From the NCBI RefSeq assembly GCF_014203395.1, contig NZ_JACHIW010000001.1:2294001-2358000 (forward strand): a stretch of DNA of 64,000 nt, read 5' to 3'. The notes beneath the pieces are model-generated. The model was given only the letters and a program-made list of their open reading frames with translations. It was not told the origin of the DNA and did no database searches. Every line of letters starts with the position of its first letter. The stretch's first letter is position 1. A program made the position numbers and the translations under genes. The stretch comes from Saccharopolyspora phatthalungensis. Lineage in GTDB: Bacteria > Actinomycetota > Actinomycetes > Mycobacteriales > Pseudonocardiaceae. Positions 16,368 to 24,763 of this stretch are shown in pieces.

Positions 16368-17441
16368 GTGGATGAGCTACTGAGCATCGGCGAGTTCTCG
16401 TCGCAGTGCGGCCTGTCAGCCAAGATGCTTCGGTCCTACGCCGCCGTCGGCCTGTTGGTACCGGCCGCCGTAGACGCCTGGTCGGGCTACCGCTACTACT
16501 CGACCGACCAGCTGCACCAGGCTCGAATCATTGCCTTACTTCGCCGGGCTGGCATCGCGGTCGATGACATCACGAGCTTCTTCGCTCATCTCGACGCGGG
16601 CCAGCTTGAACGGTGGGATCACGAAATCGTGCAAACCTCGGCGGACCGCCGTCAGGCCCTGGCCGAAGCCCGAGCCGCCCTCGCCCTCGGTCCAACACGT
16701 CCGTCTACGCAACCGATCATCCAAACGAAAGGATCCGAGGTGACCAGCAGTTTTGTCGCAGGGACAACCACTCACCCGGGCGGAAGCGAGATCAACCAGG
16801 ACGCCGTTCTCGTCGCCGAGGGGCTGTTCGCGGTCGCGGACGGCATCGGTGGCCTTGCATACGGGGAGGTTGCCAGCAGACTCGTCCTCGACACGCTCGA
16901 CGCCAGCTTCGCTAAAGATCGCAGCATTGCAGGGCTCCTCCACGCCTACCAGGAGGCCAACCATGCGGTCTGGCGGCACGCCAACCGCGATGAGGCAACC
17001 ATGGGGACGACCGTGGTGGCCCTTGCGATCACCACCGACGCTGCCGCCGTGGCCCTGCACGCAGGTGACTCACGCCTGTACCGCCTTCGCAACGGGCGCC
17101 TTGACCAGCTCACACAGGACCACACTGTCATCGCGGACTTGATGCGCGCCGGAGAGATCAGCCAAGCACAGGCCCAGATCCATCCGCATCGGTACGTGCT
17201 TACGCGAGCGATCGGCGTCGGTCCCGACGCCGATGTCGACTACGCAGGAGTGTCCTGCAAGGCCGGCGACCGACTCCTGCTCTGCACCGACGGCCTGTTC
17301 AAAGCCCTGTCCGCTGACGACATCAAGGCGGTGTTGGCATCGCAGGTGGAACCTCAAGAATCCGCAGACCAACTAGTCACAAGTGCGGTCGAGCGTGGAG
17401 CCGAAGGCAACGTCACGGCCATGGTGATCAACGTCGAATAA
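16368..17441 (+). CDS. MerR DNA-binding domain fused to a PP2C-type protein phosphatase
   Basis: 357 residues with an unusual architecture. Residues 4-75 are a MerR winged helix (SIGEFSSQCGLSAKMLRSYA, GYRYYSTDQL), followed by a dimerisation helix to about 107. Residues 126-357 are a PP2C phosphatase: NQDAVLV (143), VADGIGG (157), GTT (213), GDSR (233), LTQDHT, TDGL (307). The last motif, normally DNVT with a metal-binding Asp, reads GNVT (347-350), so one metal ligand is missing. The phosphatase may be weak or serve as a sensor. The GTG start sits at the predicted transcription start. No kinase gene is adjacent. The domain calls are firm; the function is inference. Confidence 0.88.
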   Translation: MDELLSIGEFSSQCGLSAKMLRSYAAVGLLVPAAVDAWSGYRYYSTDQLHQARIIALLRRAGIAVDDITSFFAHLDAGQLERWDHEIVQTSADRRQALAEARAALALGPTRPSTQPIIQTKGSEVTSSFVAGTTTHPGGSEINQDAVLVAEGLFAVADGIGGLAYGEVASRLVLDTLDASFAKDRSIAGLLHAYQEANHAVWRHANRDEATMGTTVVALAITTDAAAVALHAGDSRLYRLRNGRLDQLTQDHTVIADLMRAGEISQAQAQIHPHRYVLTRAIGVGPDADVDYAGVSCKAGDRLLLCTDGLFKALSADDIKAVLASQVEPQESADQLVTSAVERGAEGNVTAMVINVE

Positions 17442-17634
17442 CTGGAGCGGGTTGAGGGGCTTGGTGCGCGCGTGGTTGCTCTGCCCTCACCTCATCGGCC
17501 TCCACAAGGGCTGACGGCCGCGTCAAGGGGCAGGCCTCGACAACCAGTGTTGTAGTCATCGCAGGCTTCCCCTCGACGTACCGGGTCGATGGGGTGAGGG
17601 CAGAGGCCTCTCGTACAGGTGGTTCGGGCGGGCG

Positions 17635-17970
17635 TCAGTTCGCTGCGGAGAACCAGCCGGCGAGCACCAGACGAATCCCACCAGCCCACGTCACCGAGTC
17701 GTCTTCTTCGTCGCGGACGGACACGGCGCAAATCTGCTGGAGGGCACCGGGGTGCAACCGTCCTTTGGCTGCGACCAGCAGGTCCTCGTAGAGCTTGCGG
17801 CCGAGCTCGAAGGCGGCGGCCGGATCATCCGCCGTCTCCGTCGTCGTGGCCTCGATCGCCATCAAGTCGCCCGCCGCCTGGATCTCCGTGTCGTTGGGGC
17901 GACCGGGCTCGAACCTCGCTCGACCTTTCAGTACGGAAACCACTTCACCAAAGTCCACGATGTCACTCAT
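17635..17970 (-). CDS. Hypothetical protein
   Basis: 111 residues, acidic (MSDIVDFGEVVSVLKGRARF at the start), no signal peptide or membrane helix. It ends in a hydrophobic helix-like tail (GGIRLVLAGWFS). The start has only a weak AGG upstream. I do not recognise a family. It lies convergent to the MerR-PP2C gene near the likely distal end of the island. Confidence 0.6.
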   Translation of the reverse strand: MSDIVDFGEVVSVLKGRARFEPGRPNDTEIQAAGDLMAIEATTTETADDPAAAFELGRKLYEDLLVAAKGRLHPGALQQICAVSVRDEEDDSVTWAGGIRLVLAGWFSAAN

Positions 17971-18245
17971 GCGCTCAGCCTACTGAGAGCTTCGACGCTT
18001 CCGGTCGGCCAGCGGCGGACTATGGAACTCAAGGGCAAATGCCGATGACCTGTTGTGCTGTCACGCGGTCGACATGACCCGGCGCACCGTCGAACGGTAG
18101 GTCAGCCGTACCGGACGGCATGGGTGGATGTGGAAAAGCACCACTCCAGTGCTTGACACCTTTCTCGCGCCGAAGCGAACAGCCGGCGGCCCATTCTTTA
18201 CCCGGAGTCCTGATCCGGGAACCGACGGTCACCATATTCCGTTGG

Positions 18246-18797
18246 CTAAGCGATGGTGGCTTCGGCTGCTTCGAGGATCCTTGACCAGGGGATCTCTTGG
18301 GCTTGATCGTTTCTGGGACCGTATAGGCGCCAGTATTCGTCGCCCGTCAGGAGCCGGACCCCGGCCGCCGTCAGGGTTTCCACGTGCGATTTCCACGCCG
18401 GATGGCGGACCTGGGTGATGTTGATTTTCGGGAACACCACCACCGGGATTTCCGGTGTGCCGATCGCCTCGCCGAGCGTCGTCAATGCCTGGTTGTCGGC
18501 TAGGCCGAGGGCGAGCTTGGCCACCGTGTTGGCAGTCGTCGGGCACGCTAGGTAGCAGTCGATCGGCGGGTGCGGTCGGCCGTCGCTGGGCAACCGGGAC
18601 TCGACCCGGCACGGCAGGCCGGTCACCTGCTCGATTCGCTCGGTCTCGCCAAGCGCTCGCAGCCACCTGCCAGCCGTCGGCGTCAGCGTCACGGCAACCT
18701 GCCAGCCCCGGGCCATCGCCGGTTCGATCAGCGCCGGGCGAATCCGCTCCACGCCACCGGCCGCCGTTGCGATCAGGCCCAAAGTCCGCGCACCCAC
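18246..18797 (-). CDS. Flavoprotein of the HFCD/Dfp (decarboxylase-like) family
   Basis: 183 residues. The fold begins with a Rossmann-like strand (LGLIATAAGGVERIRP). It contains the FMN-binding signature CPTTANTVAKLALGLADN (about 85-102) and the VVVFPKINI strand, as in PpcDC/EpiD-type flavoproteins. Substrate unknown; no coenzyme A gene is nearby. GTG start; an alternative start could shorten the N-terminus slightly. Confidence 0.8.
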   Translation of the reverse strand: MGARTLGLIATAAGGVERIRPALIEPAMARGWQVAVTLTPTAGRWLRALGETERIEQVTGLPCRVESRLPSDGRPHPPIDCYLACPTTANTVAKLALGLADNQALTTLGEAIGTPEIPVVVFPKINITQVRHPAWKSHVETLTAAGVRLLTGDEYWRLYGPRNDQAQEIPWSRILEAAEATIA

Positions 18798-19007
18798 CCG
18801 GTCAGTATGTCGCGGGCGCGACCGGTCCTTGCCAGAGCACCCACGACCGCTACGTTTCCGATGGTCGACTTGCCGTAAAGGAAGCCCCGGAGGCCCGACC
18901 CGCCACAGTGGACGATCGAACCGCGAAGTGCCCTATCGGCAGGCGGTTTGGTGTTGTCGAGCCGCTCGTTTTGGTTGCTACAGCGGCTGAAACAACGCGC
19001 GAGTCGG

Positions 19008-19463
19008 TCAGTCGCTTCGGCGGATCCGGACCAGTGGGAGTCGGTCGGCGATGTCGGGCGGTAGTGGCGCCGGGTCGATCAGGTCGGCGACGCCGAGGAT
19101 CTTGCCGAGGGAGGTCGCGGTACGGGGGTGCGCTTCGCGGTATCGCGCCAGGATGGCGCGAGCCTCGGCGGCCGGGAGGACCGTGGCACGGGCCGGTGTG
19201 GCGCGGACATGCCCGTGCCACACCCGGACCTCGGGGGTCTCGCCGACGTTGCGAAACCACTGGGAACTCGGTCCGTAGCCGGAGACCAGGATCAGCGCGC
19301 CGGGCTCGCGGTCGAGGACTTCGAGCACCGCGTAGCGGCGTTTTCCGCTCAGCCGGCCCCGATGCTCCAGCATCATGATCCGGCTGCCGAGCAACCACCC
19401 CAGGCCGTGCCGGTACAGCGGGATCGGGGCGCGGGCCAGCCACCGCGGCATGCGTCGGACCAT
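19008..19463 (-). CDS. Deazaflavin (F420)-dependent nitroreductase-family protein
   Basis: 151 residues of the Ddn-like split beta-barrel family: LEHRGRLSGKRRYAVLEVL, GALILVSGYGPSSQWFRNV, then RVWHGHVRATP. Members use F420H2 to reduce diverse substrates. Divergent from the serine hydrolase gene at 19613, sharing an intergenic region of about 150 bases. The substrate cannot be read from sequence. Confidence 0.82.
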   Translation of the reverse strand: MVRRMPRWLARAPIPLYRHGLGWLLGSRIMMLEHRGRLSGKRRYAVLEVLDREPGALILVSGYGPSSQWFRNVGETPEVRVWHGHVRATPARATVLPAAEARAILARYREAHPRTATSLGKILGVADLIDPAPLPPDIADRLPLVRIRRSD

Positions 19464-19612
19464 CGTCGTCTCCTCGGTTGATCGAACGTTCTTCTACCAC
19501 TGCATGCCCCGCACCGCGACCGGGTACTTCGGCACCGATGAGTTTTCGCGCCAGGCGGGTCGATACCCGTAGAACGAAGTTTCGGCGCAGATGTGCGCAA
19601 CGAGGAGGGGCA

Positions 19613-20779
19613 GTGGGGTTTTCGAAGGCGCGCTTGGCGCGCATGCACGACGTCATGACCGGCTATGTGGCGCGAGGTGCGATGCCGGGGCTGGTGACGC
19701 TGGTGAGCCGACAGGGTGAGACGCAGATCGAGGCGTTCGGGACGCAGGCGGTCGGCGGAGCTGAGCCGATGCGGCGGGGCACGATCTTCCGGATTGCCTC
19801 GATGACCAAGCCGATCACTGCGGTGGCGTCCCTGATCCTGGTGGAGGAATGCCTGCTGCGGCTGGACGACCCGGTCGACGGCCTGCTGCCTGAGCTGGCC
19901 GATCGCCGAGTGCTGGCGCGGGTCGACGGCCCGCTCGACGAGACGGTGCCCGCCAACCGCCCGATTACCCTGCGAGACCTGCTGACCTTCCGTTTCGGCC
20001 TCGGTTACGTGCCGGGCGAACCGCCGGTCTTCCAGGCGATGGCGGAGGCCGGGCTGGCCCCGGGCCCGAACAATCCCGACCTGTCCGTCGACGAGTGGAT
20101 GCGGCGGCTCGGAGACCTGCCGCTGGCCTACCAGCCGGGTGAGCAGTGGCTCTACCACACCGGATCCGACGTGCTGGGCGTGCTGATTGAGCGCGCCACC
20201 GGCCGGCCGTTCGCGGACTTCCTGCGGGAGCGGATCTTCGAACCCCTCGGGATGCGCGACACCGGCTTCCACGTTCCCGCCGACCAGCTGCACCGGCTGG
20301 CGCCCAGCTACCAGGCCGGGCCGAGCGGCGAGCTGGAGCTGCGCGACGATCCCCGGGACAGCGCGCCGAAGTTCCCCTCCGGGGGCGGCGGGTTGGTCTC
20401 GACGGTCGACGACTACCTGCGCTTCTACCGGATGCTGTTGGCCAAGGGAACGTCCGGGCAGGAGCGGATCCTGTCCCGGCCGGCCGTGGAGCTGATGGTC
20501 GCGGATCAGCTGACCGCCCAGCAGAAGATCCATGCGCAGCCGATCCTCGGCGCGGACGCGGGGTGGGGGTTCGGTCTAGCCGTCGTCGTCCGCCGGGTCG
20601 ATCTGACTACCACGCCGGGCCAGTTCGGCTGGGCGGGCGGGCTCGGCACGACCGCCTTCGCGGATCCCGCGGAGGACTTGATCGGCATCATGCTGACCCA
20701 GCGCGCGATGGATTCCGCCACGCCTCCGGCCCACTTCGCCGACTTCCGCACCACGACGTACCAAGCCCTCGACGACTGA
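19613..20779 (+). CDS. Serine hydrolase, class C beta-lactamase family
   Basis: 388 residues. Nucleophile motif SMTK (in RIASMTKPITA, near residue 63), Tyr motif YHTGSD near 182, and the C-terminal WAGGLGTT segment standing for the KTG box. Such enzymes act as esterases or D-aminopeptidases as often as beta-lactamases. No signal peptide is visible, so it is probably cytoplasmic. GTG chosen because GAGGAGGGG precedes it. Confidence 0.9.
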   Translation: MGFSKARLARMHDVMTGYVARGAMPGLVTLVSRQGETQIEAFGTQAVGGAEPMRRGTIFRIASMTKPITAVASLILVEECLLRLDDPVDGLLPELADRRVLARVDGPLDETVPANRPITLRDLLTFRFGLGYVPGEPPVFQAMAEAGLAPGPNNPDLSVDEWMRRLGDLPLAYQPGEQWLYHTGSDVLGVLIERATGRPFADFLRERIFEPLGMRDTGFHVPADQLHRLAPSYQAGPSGELELRDDPRDSAPKFPSGGGGLVSTVDDYLRFYRMLLAKGTSGQERILSRPAVELMVADQLTAQQKIHAQPILGADAGWGFGLAVVVRRVDLTTTPGQFGWAGGLGTTAFADPAEDLIGIMLTQRAMDSATPPAHFADFRTTTYQALDD

Positions 20780-20796
20780 CGCGATCGCCACCGGGG

Positions 20797-21348
20797 TCAG
20801 GGACCGGTGCAGATCGAGGGGATCGCTCGGGCGAGCCCGGTTTGGTGCAGCGCGCCCAGCCGCAGGTCGGTGCGGGTGTGGTGGAAGGCGCTGGTCAGCC
20901 GGCCACCGCAGGACGGCCGTTCGCGCAGCTGCCGGGTATCGCGCAGCTCCTGCAGGATTTCGTTGTTCAGGCGGTCGATGACCGGCCGGATCTCGCCCAG
21001 GTCGGGGCGTTCCGTGGGCTGCTCGTCGGGATCGGCGGCCCAACGCTCGTGCAGGGCGCGTTGGACGAGCTTGCTGGCCTCGATCTGATCCCGGAAGATC
21101 CTCTTTGCCTCGTCGGGGTCGATGCCCAAGTCCAGCGACTTGCGCCCGACGACGTCGAGTACCTGCTGCTCGCGCGCGGGGTCGTCGATCGGCTGGCCGG
21201 TGCCCCACTTGGCCGCCGCCACCTGGTCCGACGTCGTGACCCGCTCGGCGGCCGACCGAAGCAGCGGATCCAGCGACTCCTCTCCAGTGGCATGCGCCGG
21301 AAACGCCAGCGCGGCGACGATGGTGCAGGCGAGGAGAAGTGAGCGCAC
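20797..21348 (-). CDS. Secreted chorismate mutase (AroQ-gamma type)
   Basis: 183 residues with a cleavable signal peptide (MRSLLLACTIVAALAFPAHA). The all-helical domain matches exported chorismate mutases such as that of Mycobacterium tuberculosis (VAAAKWGTGQPIDDPAREQQ, DPDEAKRIFRDQIEASKLVQ). These convert chorismate to prephenate outside the cytoplasm; their role is unclear. Convergent with the serine hydrolase gene (17-base gap). Two Cys (RPSCGGR and SICTGP) may form a disulfide. Confidence 0.9.
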   Translation of the reverse strand: MRSLLLACTIVAALAFPAHATGEESLDPLLRSAAERVTTSDQVAAAKWGTGQPIDDPAREQQVLDVVGRKSLDLGIDPDEAKRIFRDQIEASKLVQRALHERWAADPDEQPTERPDLGEIRPVIDRLNNEILQELRDTRQLRERPSCGGRLTSAFHHTRTDLRLGALHQTGLARAIPSICTGP

Positions 21349-21516
21349 GCGAACCTCCTGATCGACGATCCAGCCGCGCCAGGGTACTGCCCAGAAATCG
21401 CTGAAACACTAACGGGGGCAACGGCTTTCTAACGCCGGCCCCACCTCGCGGCGTCGCGAATCCGGATCGGCTCCGAAGGCGCGGAGGGATAGATGAGATC
21501 GAGGACGTGCCGGAGA

Positions 21517-22710
21517 TCAGCATCGACTGATATCGCGCGGTGACCGGCCGTCGATGGACTCCGGGGTCTTTTTCCGTTGTGGGAGGCGGTAAGCCCAGTT
21601 CCACGCCGCTTCCAGGGGGCCGCGTTCGAAGTGGCGCAGCCACCACGTCGACAGGGTCAGGAAAGTCGCGCAGATCGCCGCCCAGGCCGCGATGACCCAC
21701 CACGGGCGGGCCCAGTCGAAGCGCACCGCGAGGCCGAATCCCCAGCCGTAGCACAGGATCGTCGCGACCAGGTTCTGGAAGACGTAGCAGGACAACGCAG
21801 TCCGGCCAACCGCAGTCAGGCCCCGCCGCACGAACCCCGGAGCGCCGCGCATCGCACCGAGCACCGCGGGGATCAGGCCCAGCAGGCCCAGCGCGATGGT
21901 CGGCGGCAGCAGGTAACGGTCCACCATGAACCAATCCGGCCCCGCGTACGCCGTGACCAGGTTCAACGGCACGCCGACGCCGAATCCGAACAGCATCAGC
22001 CGGTTCCGCAGCCGCTGCCCCTCGGGCGCGAACACGCCCGCGCGATACAACCGGGCGCCGATCAGGAACAGCGCCACCGACATCGGGATGATGAAGATGG
22101 CCTCCGCCCGGAAGGCACCCCAGCCGGTGAGCCGCGCGAGGACCTGCTCCAAGTAGCTGCCCGAGGCGTACCGGTCCGAATGCGTCCCGTTCATCGATGC
22201 GTGCCCGGTGAGCAGGCCGAACGTGACCACGCTGAGAAATGCGACGTGCAGCGAGACCGTCGCGACCGTCCAGCCCCGGATCACCCGTTCGCTGCGGCCG
22301 ATCAGGTATGCCACCAGCATCGACGTCACCGCGTAGCTCATCAGCACGTCGAACTCGAAGATCAGCACGTAATGCATCAGGCCCTCGCCGAACAGCAGCG
22401 CCGCCCGCCACAGGTACCAGCCGGGCCAACGCCCGCGACGTCGCAGCGCCGACCGGTACTGCAGCTCCAGCCCGATGCCGAACAGCAGCGTGAGAAGGGC
22501 CAGGAACTTGCCGTTGGCCAGGAATCGGATCGCCGCCTCGACGTTCGCGGTGATCGTCCCGGTCTCCACCACGGTCAGCAGCCCGGCGGGTCCGTCCGGG
22601 TCGGTGAAGATCCAGATGTTGGTACCCAGCGTGCCTAGGATGGCGAGGCCGCGGACGACGTCTATCGCGGCGATCCGGCTGGAGGTGGGCGCGTGTTGTA
22701 GGGCGGTCAT
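21517..22710 (-). CDS. DUF418-family membrane protein
   Basis: 397 residues with about ten hydrophobic segments. The N-terminal motif RIAAIDVVRGLAILGTL is the DUF418/YeiB signature and the C-terminal third is the DUF418 domain (WRYGFGLAVRFDWARPWW-like region near 325). Function unknown; proposed transporters or acyltransferase relatives. ATG at 22710 with GGGGAG upstream. Divergent from the TetR gene, with two palindromes between them, so likely its target. Confidence 0.88.
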   Translation of the reverse strand: MTALQHAPTSSRIAAIDVVRGLAILGTLGTNIWIFTDPDGPAGLLTVVETGTITANVEAAIRFLANGKFLALLTLLFGIGLELQYRSALRRRGRWPGWYLWRAALLFGEGLMHYVLIFEFDVLMSYAVTSMLVAYLIGRSERVIRGWTVATVSLHVAFLSVVTFGLLTGHASMNGTHSDRYASGSYLEQVLARLTGWGAFRAEAIFIIPMSVALFLIGARLYRAGVFAPEGQRLRNRLMLFGFGVGVPLNLVTAYAGPDWFMVDRYLLPPTIALGLLGLIPAVLGAMRGAPGFVRRGLTAVGRTALSCYVFQNLVATILCYGWGFGLAVRFDWARPWWVIAAWAAICATFLTLSTWWLRHFERGPLEAAWNWAYRLPQRKKTPESIDGRSPRDISRC

Positions 22711-22758
22711 GGACTCCCCAGTAGCGTGAATCGGCCTTCGTGGACACGGAGGGTTACG

Positions 22759-22810
22759 ATGCAAGTGCATGGTAAACCGGGGTTGCGATGGTTTGCAATG
22801 CATTTGCATT
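22759..22810. promoter_or_regulatory. Two palindromic sites between DUF418 and TetR genes
   Basis: ATGCA-AG-TGCAT at 22759-22770 and AATGCA-TT-TGCATT at 22797-22810 are both perfect inverted repeats sharing the TGCA core. Their centres are 39 bases apart, about four helical turns. They occupy the divergent promoter region and are the natural operator candidate for the TetR protein. Confidence 0.6.
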
Positions 22811-22823
22811 GGAAAGGCGGAGC

Positions 22824-23450
22824 GTGCCGAAGCAGGTGGACCACGAGGCCCGGCGAATCCAGATCGCCGAGGCGCTGATGCGGCTGGCCAGTCGGGGCGG
22901 CCTGGAGGCGGTGAGCCTCCGCGACGTCGCCGCGGAAGCGGGCGTCTCGATGGGGGCGGTGCAGCACTACTTCAAGTCGAAGGACCAGATGCTGACCTTC
23001 GCGATGAACCACGTGAACAACCGCGCGGCGCAGCGGATCCGGCAGCGACTGGAGAGCGAGTCGACGCAGCCGAACGCGAGGGTCGTGCTGCGGACCTTGA
23101 TGCTCGAAATGCTGGCGCTGTCCGAGGACAGCCGGATGGAATACCTGACCCACGTGGCGTTCTTCCTGCGCGCGCTCGGCGCACCGGAACTCGCCGAGGA
23201 CTACCGCCAGTGGTGGCCGCAGTTGGAGGCTTGGGTGGCCGCCGAACTCCGGACCGCGCAGGAGTCCGGCGAACTCCCCGCGGACCGGGACCCGGAGCGG
23301 GAGGCCGAAGCGCTGCTGCTCATCCCGGACGGCCTGTCGGTCGGCCTGCTACTGGGCCACCGCACCGGCGAAGCGGCGATCGGCGCCATCGACTACCACC
23401 TCGACCGCCTCTTCGGAACGTCCACGGCGGACTCCCGTGCGCGTCGGTGA
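22824..23450 (+). CDS. TetR-family transcriptional regulator
   Basis: 208 residues. N-terminal TetR helix-turn-helix (RRIQIAEALMRLASRGGLEAVS, AAEAGVSMGAVQHYFKSKDQML), and a C-terminal ligand domain of the BetI-like C type. GTG with GGCGGAG upstream is favoured over the ORF start 12 codons earlier, which would overlap the operator. Probably represses itself and the divergent DUF418 gene. Confidence 0.9.
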   Translation: MPKQVDHEARRIQIAEALMRLASRGGLEAVSLRDVAAEAGVSMGAVQHYFKSKDQMLTFAMNHVNNRAAQRIRQRLESESTQPNARVVLRTLMLEMLALSEDSRMEYLTHVAFFLRALGAPELAEDYRQWWPQLEAWVAAELRTAQESGELPADRDPEREAEALLLIPDGLSVGLLLGHRTGEAAIGAIDYHLDRLFGTSTADSRARR

Positions 23451-23489
23451 GTGCCCGGCGCCGCAGGCCTGATTACCAGCCCCAGCCGA

Positions 23490-24110
23490 TCAGGATTCGA
23501 TCTCGGCATAGCCGAGCTCGCCGACGGTCGCCTGCGCGGCACCGCCCGTGGCCTCGGCCAGCCAGGTGCGGAAGTCGTCCACCCCGTAGTCCGGGACGTT
23601 GATCCGGAAGCGGACGGCGTCCTGGTAGTCGGTGTCGGCAACCTGGTAACCGGCCGAGCGCAGGTCGTTGTCCAGCTTCCCGGCCAACAGGTAGTCGACC
23701 GTGGTCGTGACGGTGCGGACCGGACGCCGCTCGACCAGCCCGACGTGGTCCAGCGCGGCCGACACCGCGCCGCCGTAGGCACGTACCAGGCCGCCCGCGC
23801 CGAGCAGCACCCCGCCGAAGTACCGCGTCACCACCGCGACCGCGTTGGTGATCTCGTTGCGGCGAAGCACCTCCAGCATCGGCACGCCCGCGGTGCCCGC
23901 CGGCTCGCCGTCGTCGCTGGACTTCTGGAATTCGCCGGAGTCGCCGAGGACGAACGCCGAGCAGTGGTGCCGGGCATCGTGGTGCAGCCTGCGGCGCTGC
24001 TGGATGAACTCCCGTGCCGCCGCCTCGGTGGTCACCCGGGCCAGCGCGCACCGGAACCGAGACTTCTTCACCTCCAGCTCGTGCTCGCCCGGCCGCTTGA
24101 TGGTCCGCAT
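23490..24110 (-). CDS. YigZ/IMPACT-family protein
   Basis: 206 residues. N-terminal UPF0029/IMPACT domain with the family strand pattern (VKKSRFRCALARV, HHDARHHCSAFVLG, SSDDGEPAGTAGVPML, VTRYFGGVLLGAGGLVRAYG) and a C-terminal DUF1949 domain. Widely conserved; related proteins act in translation regulation, but the bacterial role is unclear. ATG with GGAGGG upstream. Convergent with TetR. Confidence 0.92.
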   Translation of the reverse strand: MRTIKRPGEHELEVKKSRFRCALARVTTEAAAREFIQQRRRLHHDARHHCSAFVLGDSGEFQKSSDDGEPAGTAGVPMLEVLRRNEITNAVAVVTRYFGGVLLGAGGLVRAYGGAVSAALDHVGLVERRPVRTVTTTVDYLLAGKLDNDLRSAGYQVADTDYQDAVRFRINVPDYGVDDFRTWLAEATGGAAQATVGELGYAEIES

Positions 24111-24264
24111 CGGTTCCCTCCGCCAGGTGGTGCCGGTCACTGCCGCGCAGCGCCGCTGCCCGACATCCTGCCATTTCGGCGAACGTTGCAGGTCAGCGCG
24201 GTGAAGCGGGTGTGACGTGGAGGCGATTTCCGTTGTGGCCCGCGGACACGTAACGTCCCCCCTC

Positions 24265-24462
24265 ATGGAGCAGTCATCGAGCCCGTTTGAACCAGGTGCG
24301 CGGGTGCGTGCCACGTTCGGCCGGTTCCGTGATCAGTTCGGCACGGTGGTGGAGACCGCCACCGGTCTCCCTGAGGTCTTCGACGGTCCCGTCCTCTGGG
24401 TGCGGTTCGACGGGGCTGACGAGGCTGGCCTGGTCGCCGGAAGATTCCTGGAAGCCGCCTGA
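24265..24462 (+). CDS. Small KOW/SH3-like protein, unknown function
   Basis: 65 residues (MEQSSSPFEPGARVRATFGR at the start), a compact beta-rich pattern with Gly turns (FRDQFGTVVETATGLP, LWVRFDGADEAG). It resembles a KOW/SH3-like barrel by eye only. No ribosome binding site is present. TAACGT at 24251-24256 lies 8 bases before the ATG, so a leaderless transcript is possible. Not recognised as a named family. Confidence 0.6.
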   Translation: MEQSSSPFEPGARVRATFGRFRDQFGTVVETATGLPEVFDGPVLWVRFDGADEAGLVAGRFLEAA

Positions 24463-24763
24463 GCGGACCCGTGCCGGGGGCTGTGTGATTTCCATTGAAA
24501 TCGCTCAACCCCCGGATCCCCCACCCCTCGGCGCAGGCATTGGTCGCGCAGCAGGCTGCCGATGTGGTCTGCGCGGAATTAGGGTGCGACACGCGGGCCC
24601 ATGATCGCGCCCTAATTTGCGAATGCGAGCAAGCCTCCACCGTGTGGGTAATCGTTCGGTTTGCCCTGATCGCCGGCTGTTCACCGCGTGTGACGAAGGA
24701 CAATTCGGTACATCCGGTCGAGTGGATAAAATCACCGTGGAAAATCGGCGTCGGGGATGACGG
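24463..24763. other. AT-richer intergenic region with an 8-bp inverted repeat
   Basis: About 300 bases, less GC-rich than the surroundings, with no supported gene. AATTAGGG (24577-24584) and CCCTAATT (24610-24617) form an inverted repeat 25 bases apart, a possible regulator site for the monooxygenase downstream. Confidence 0.35.
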
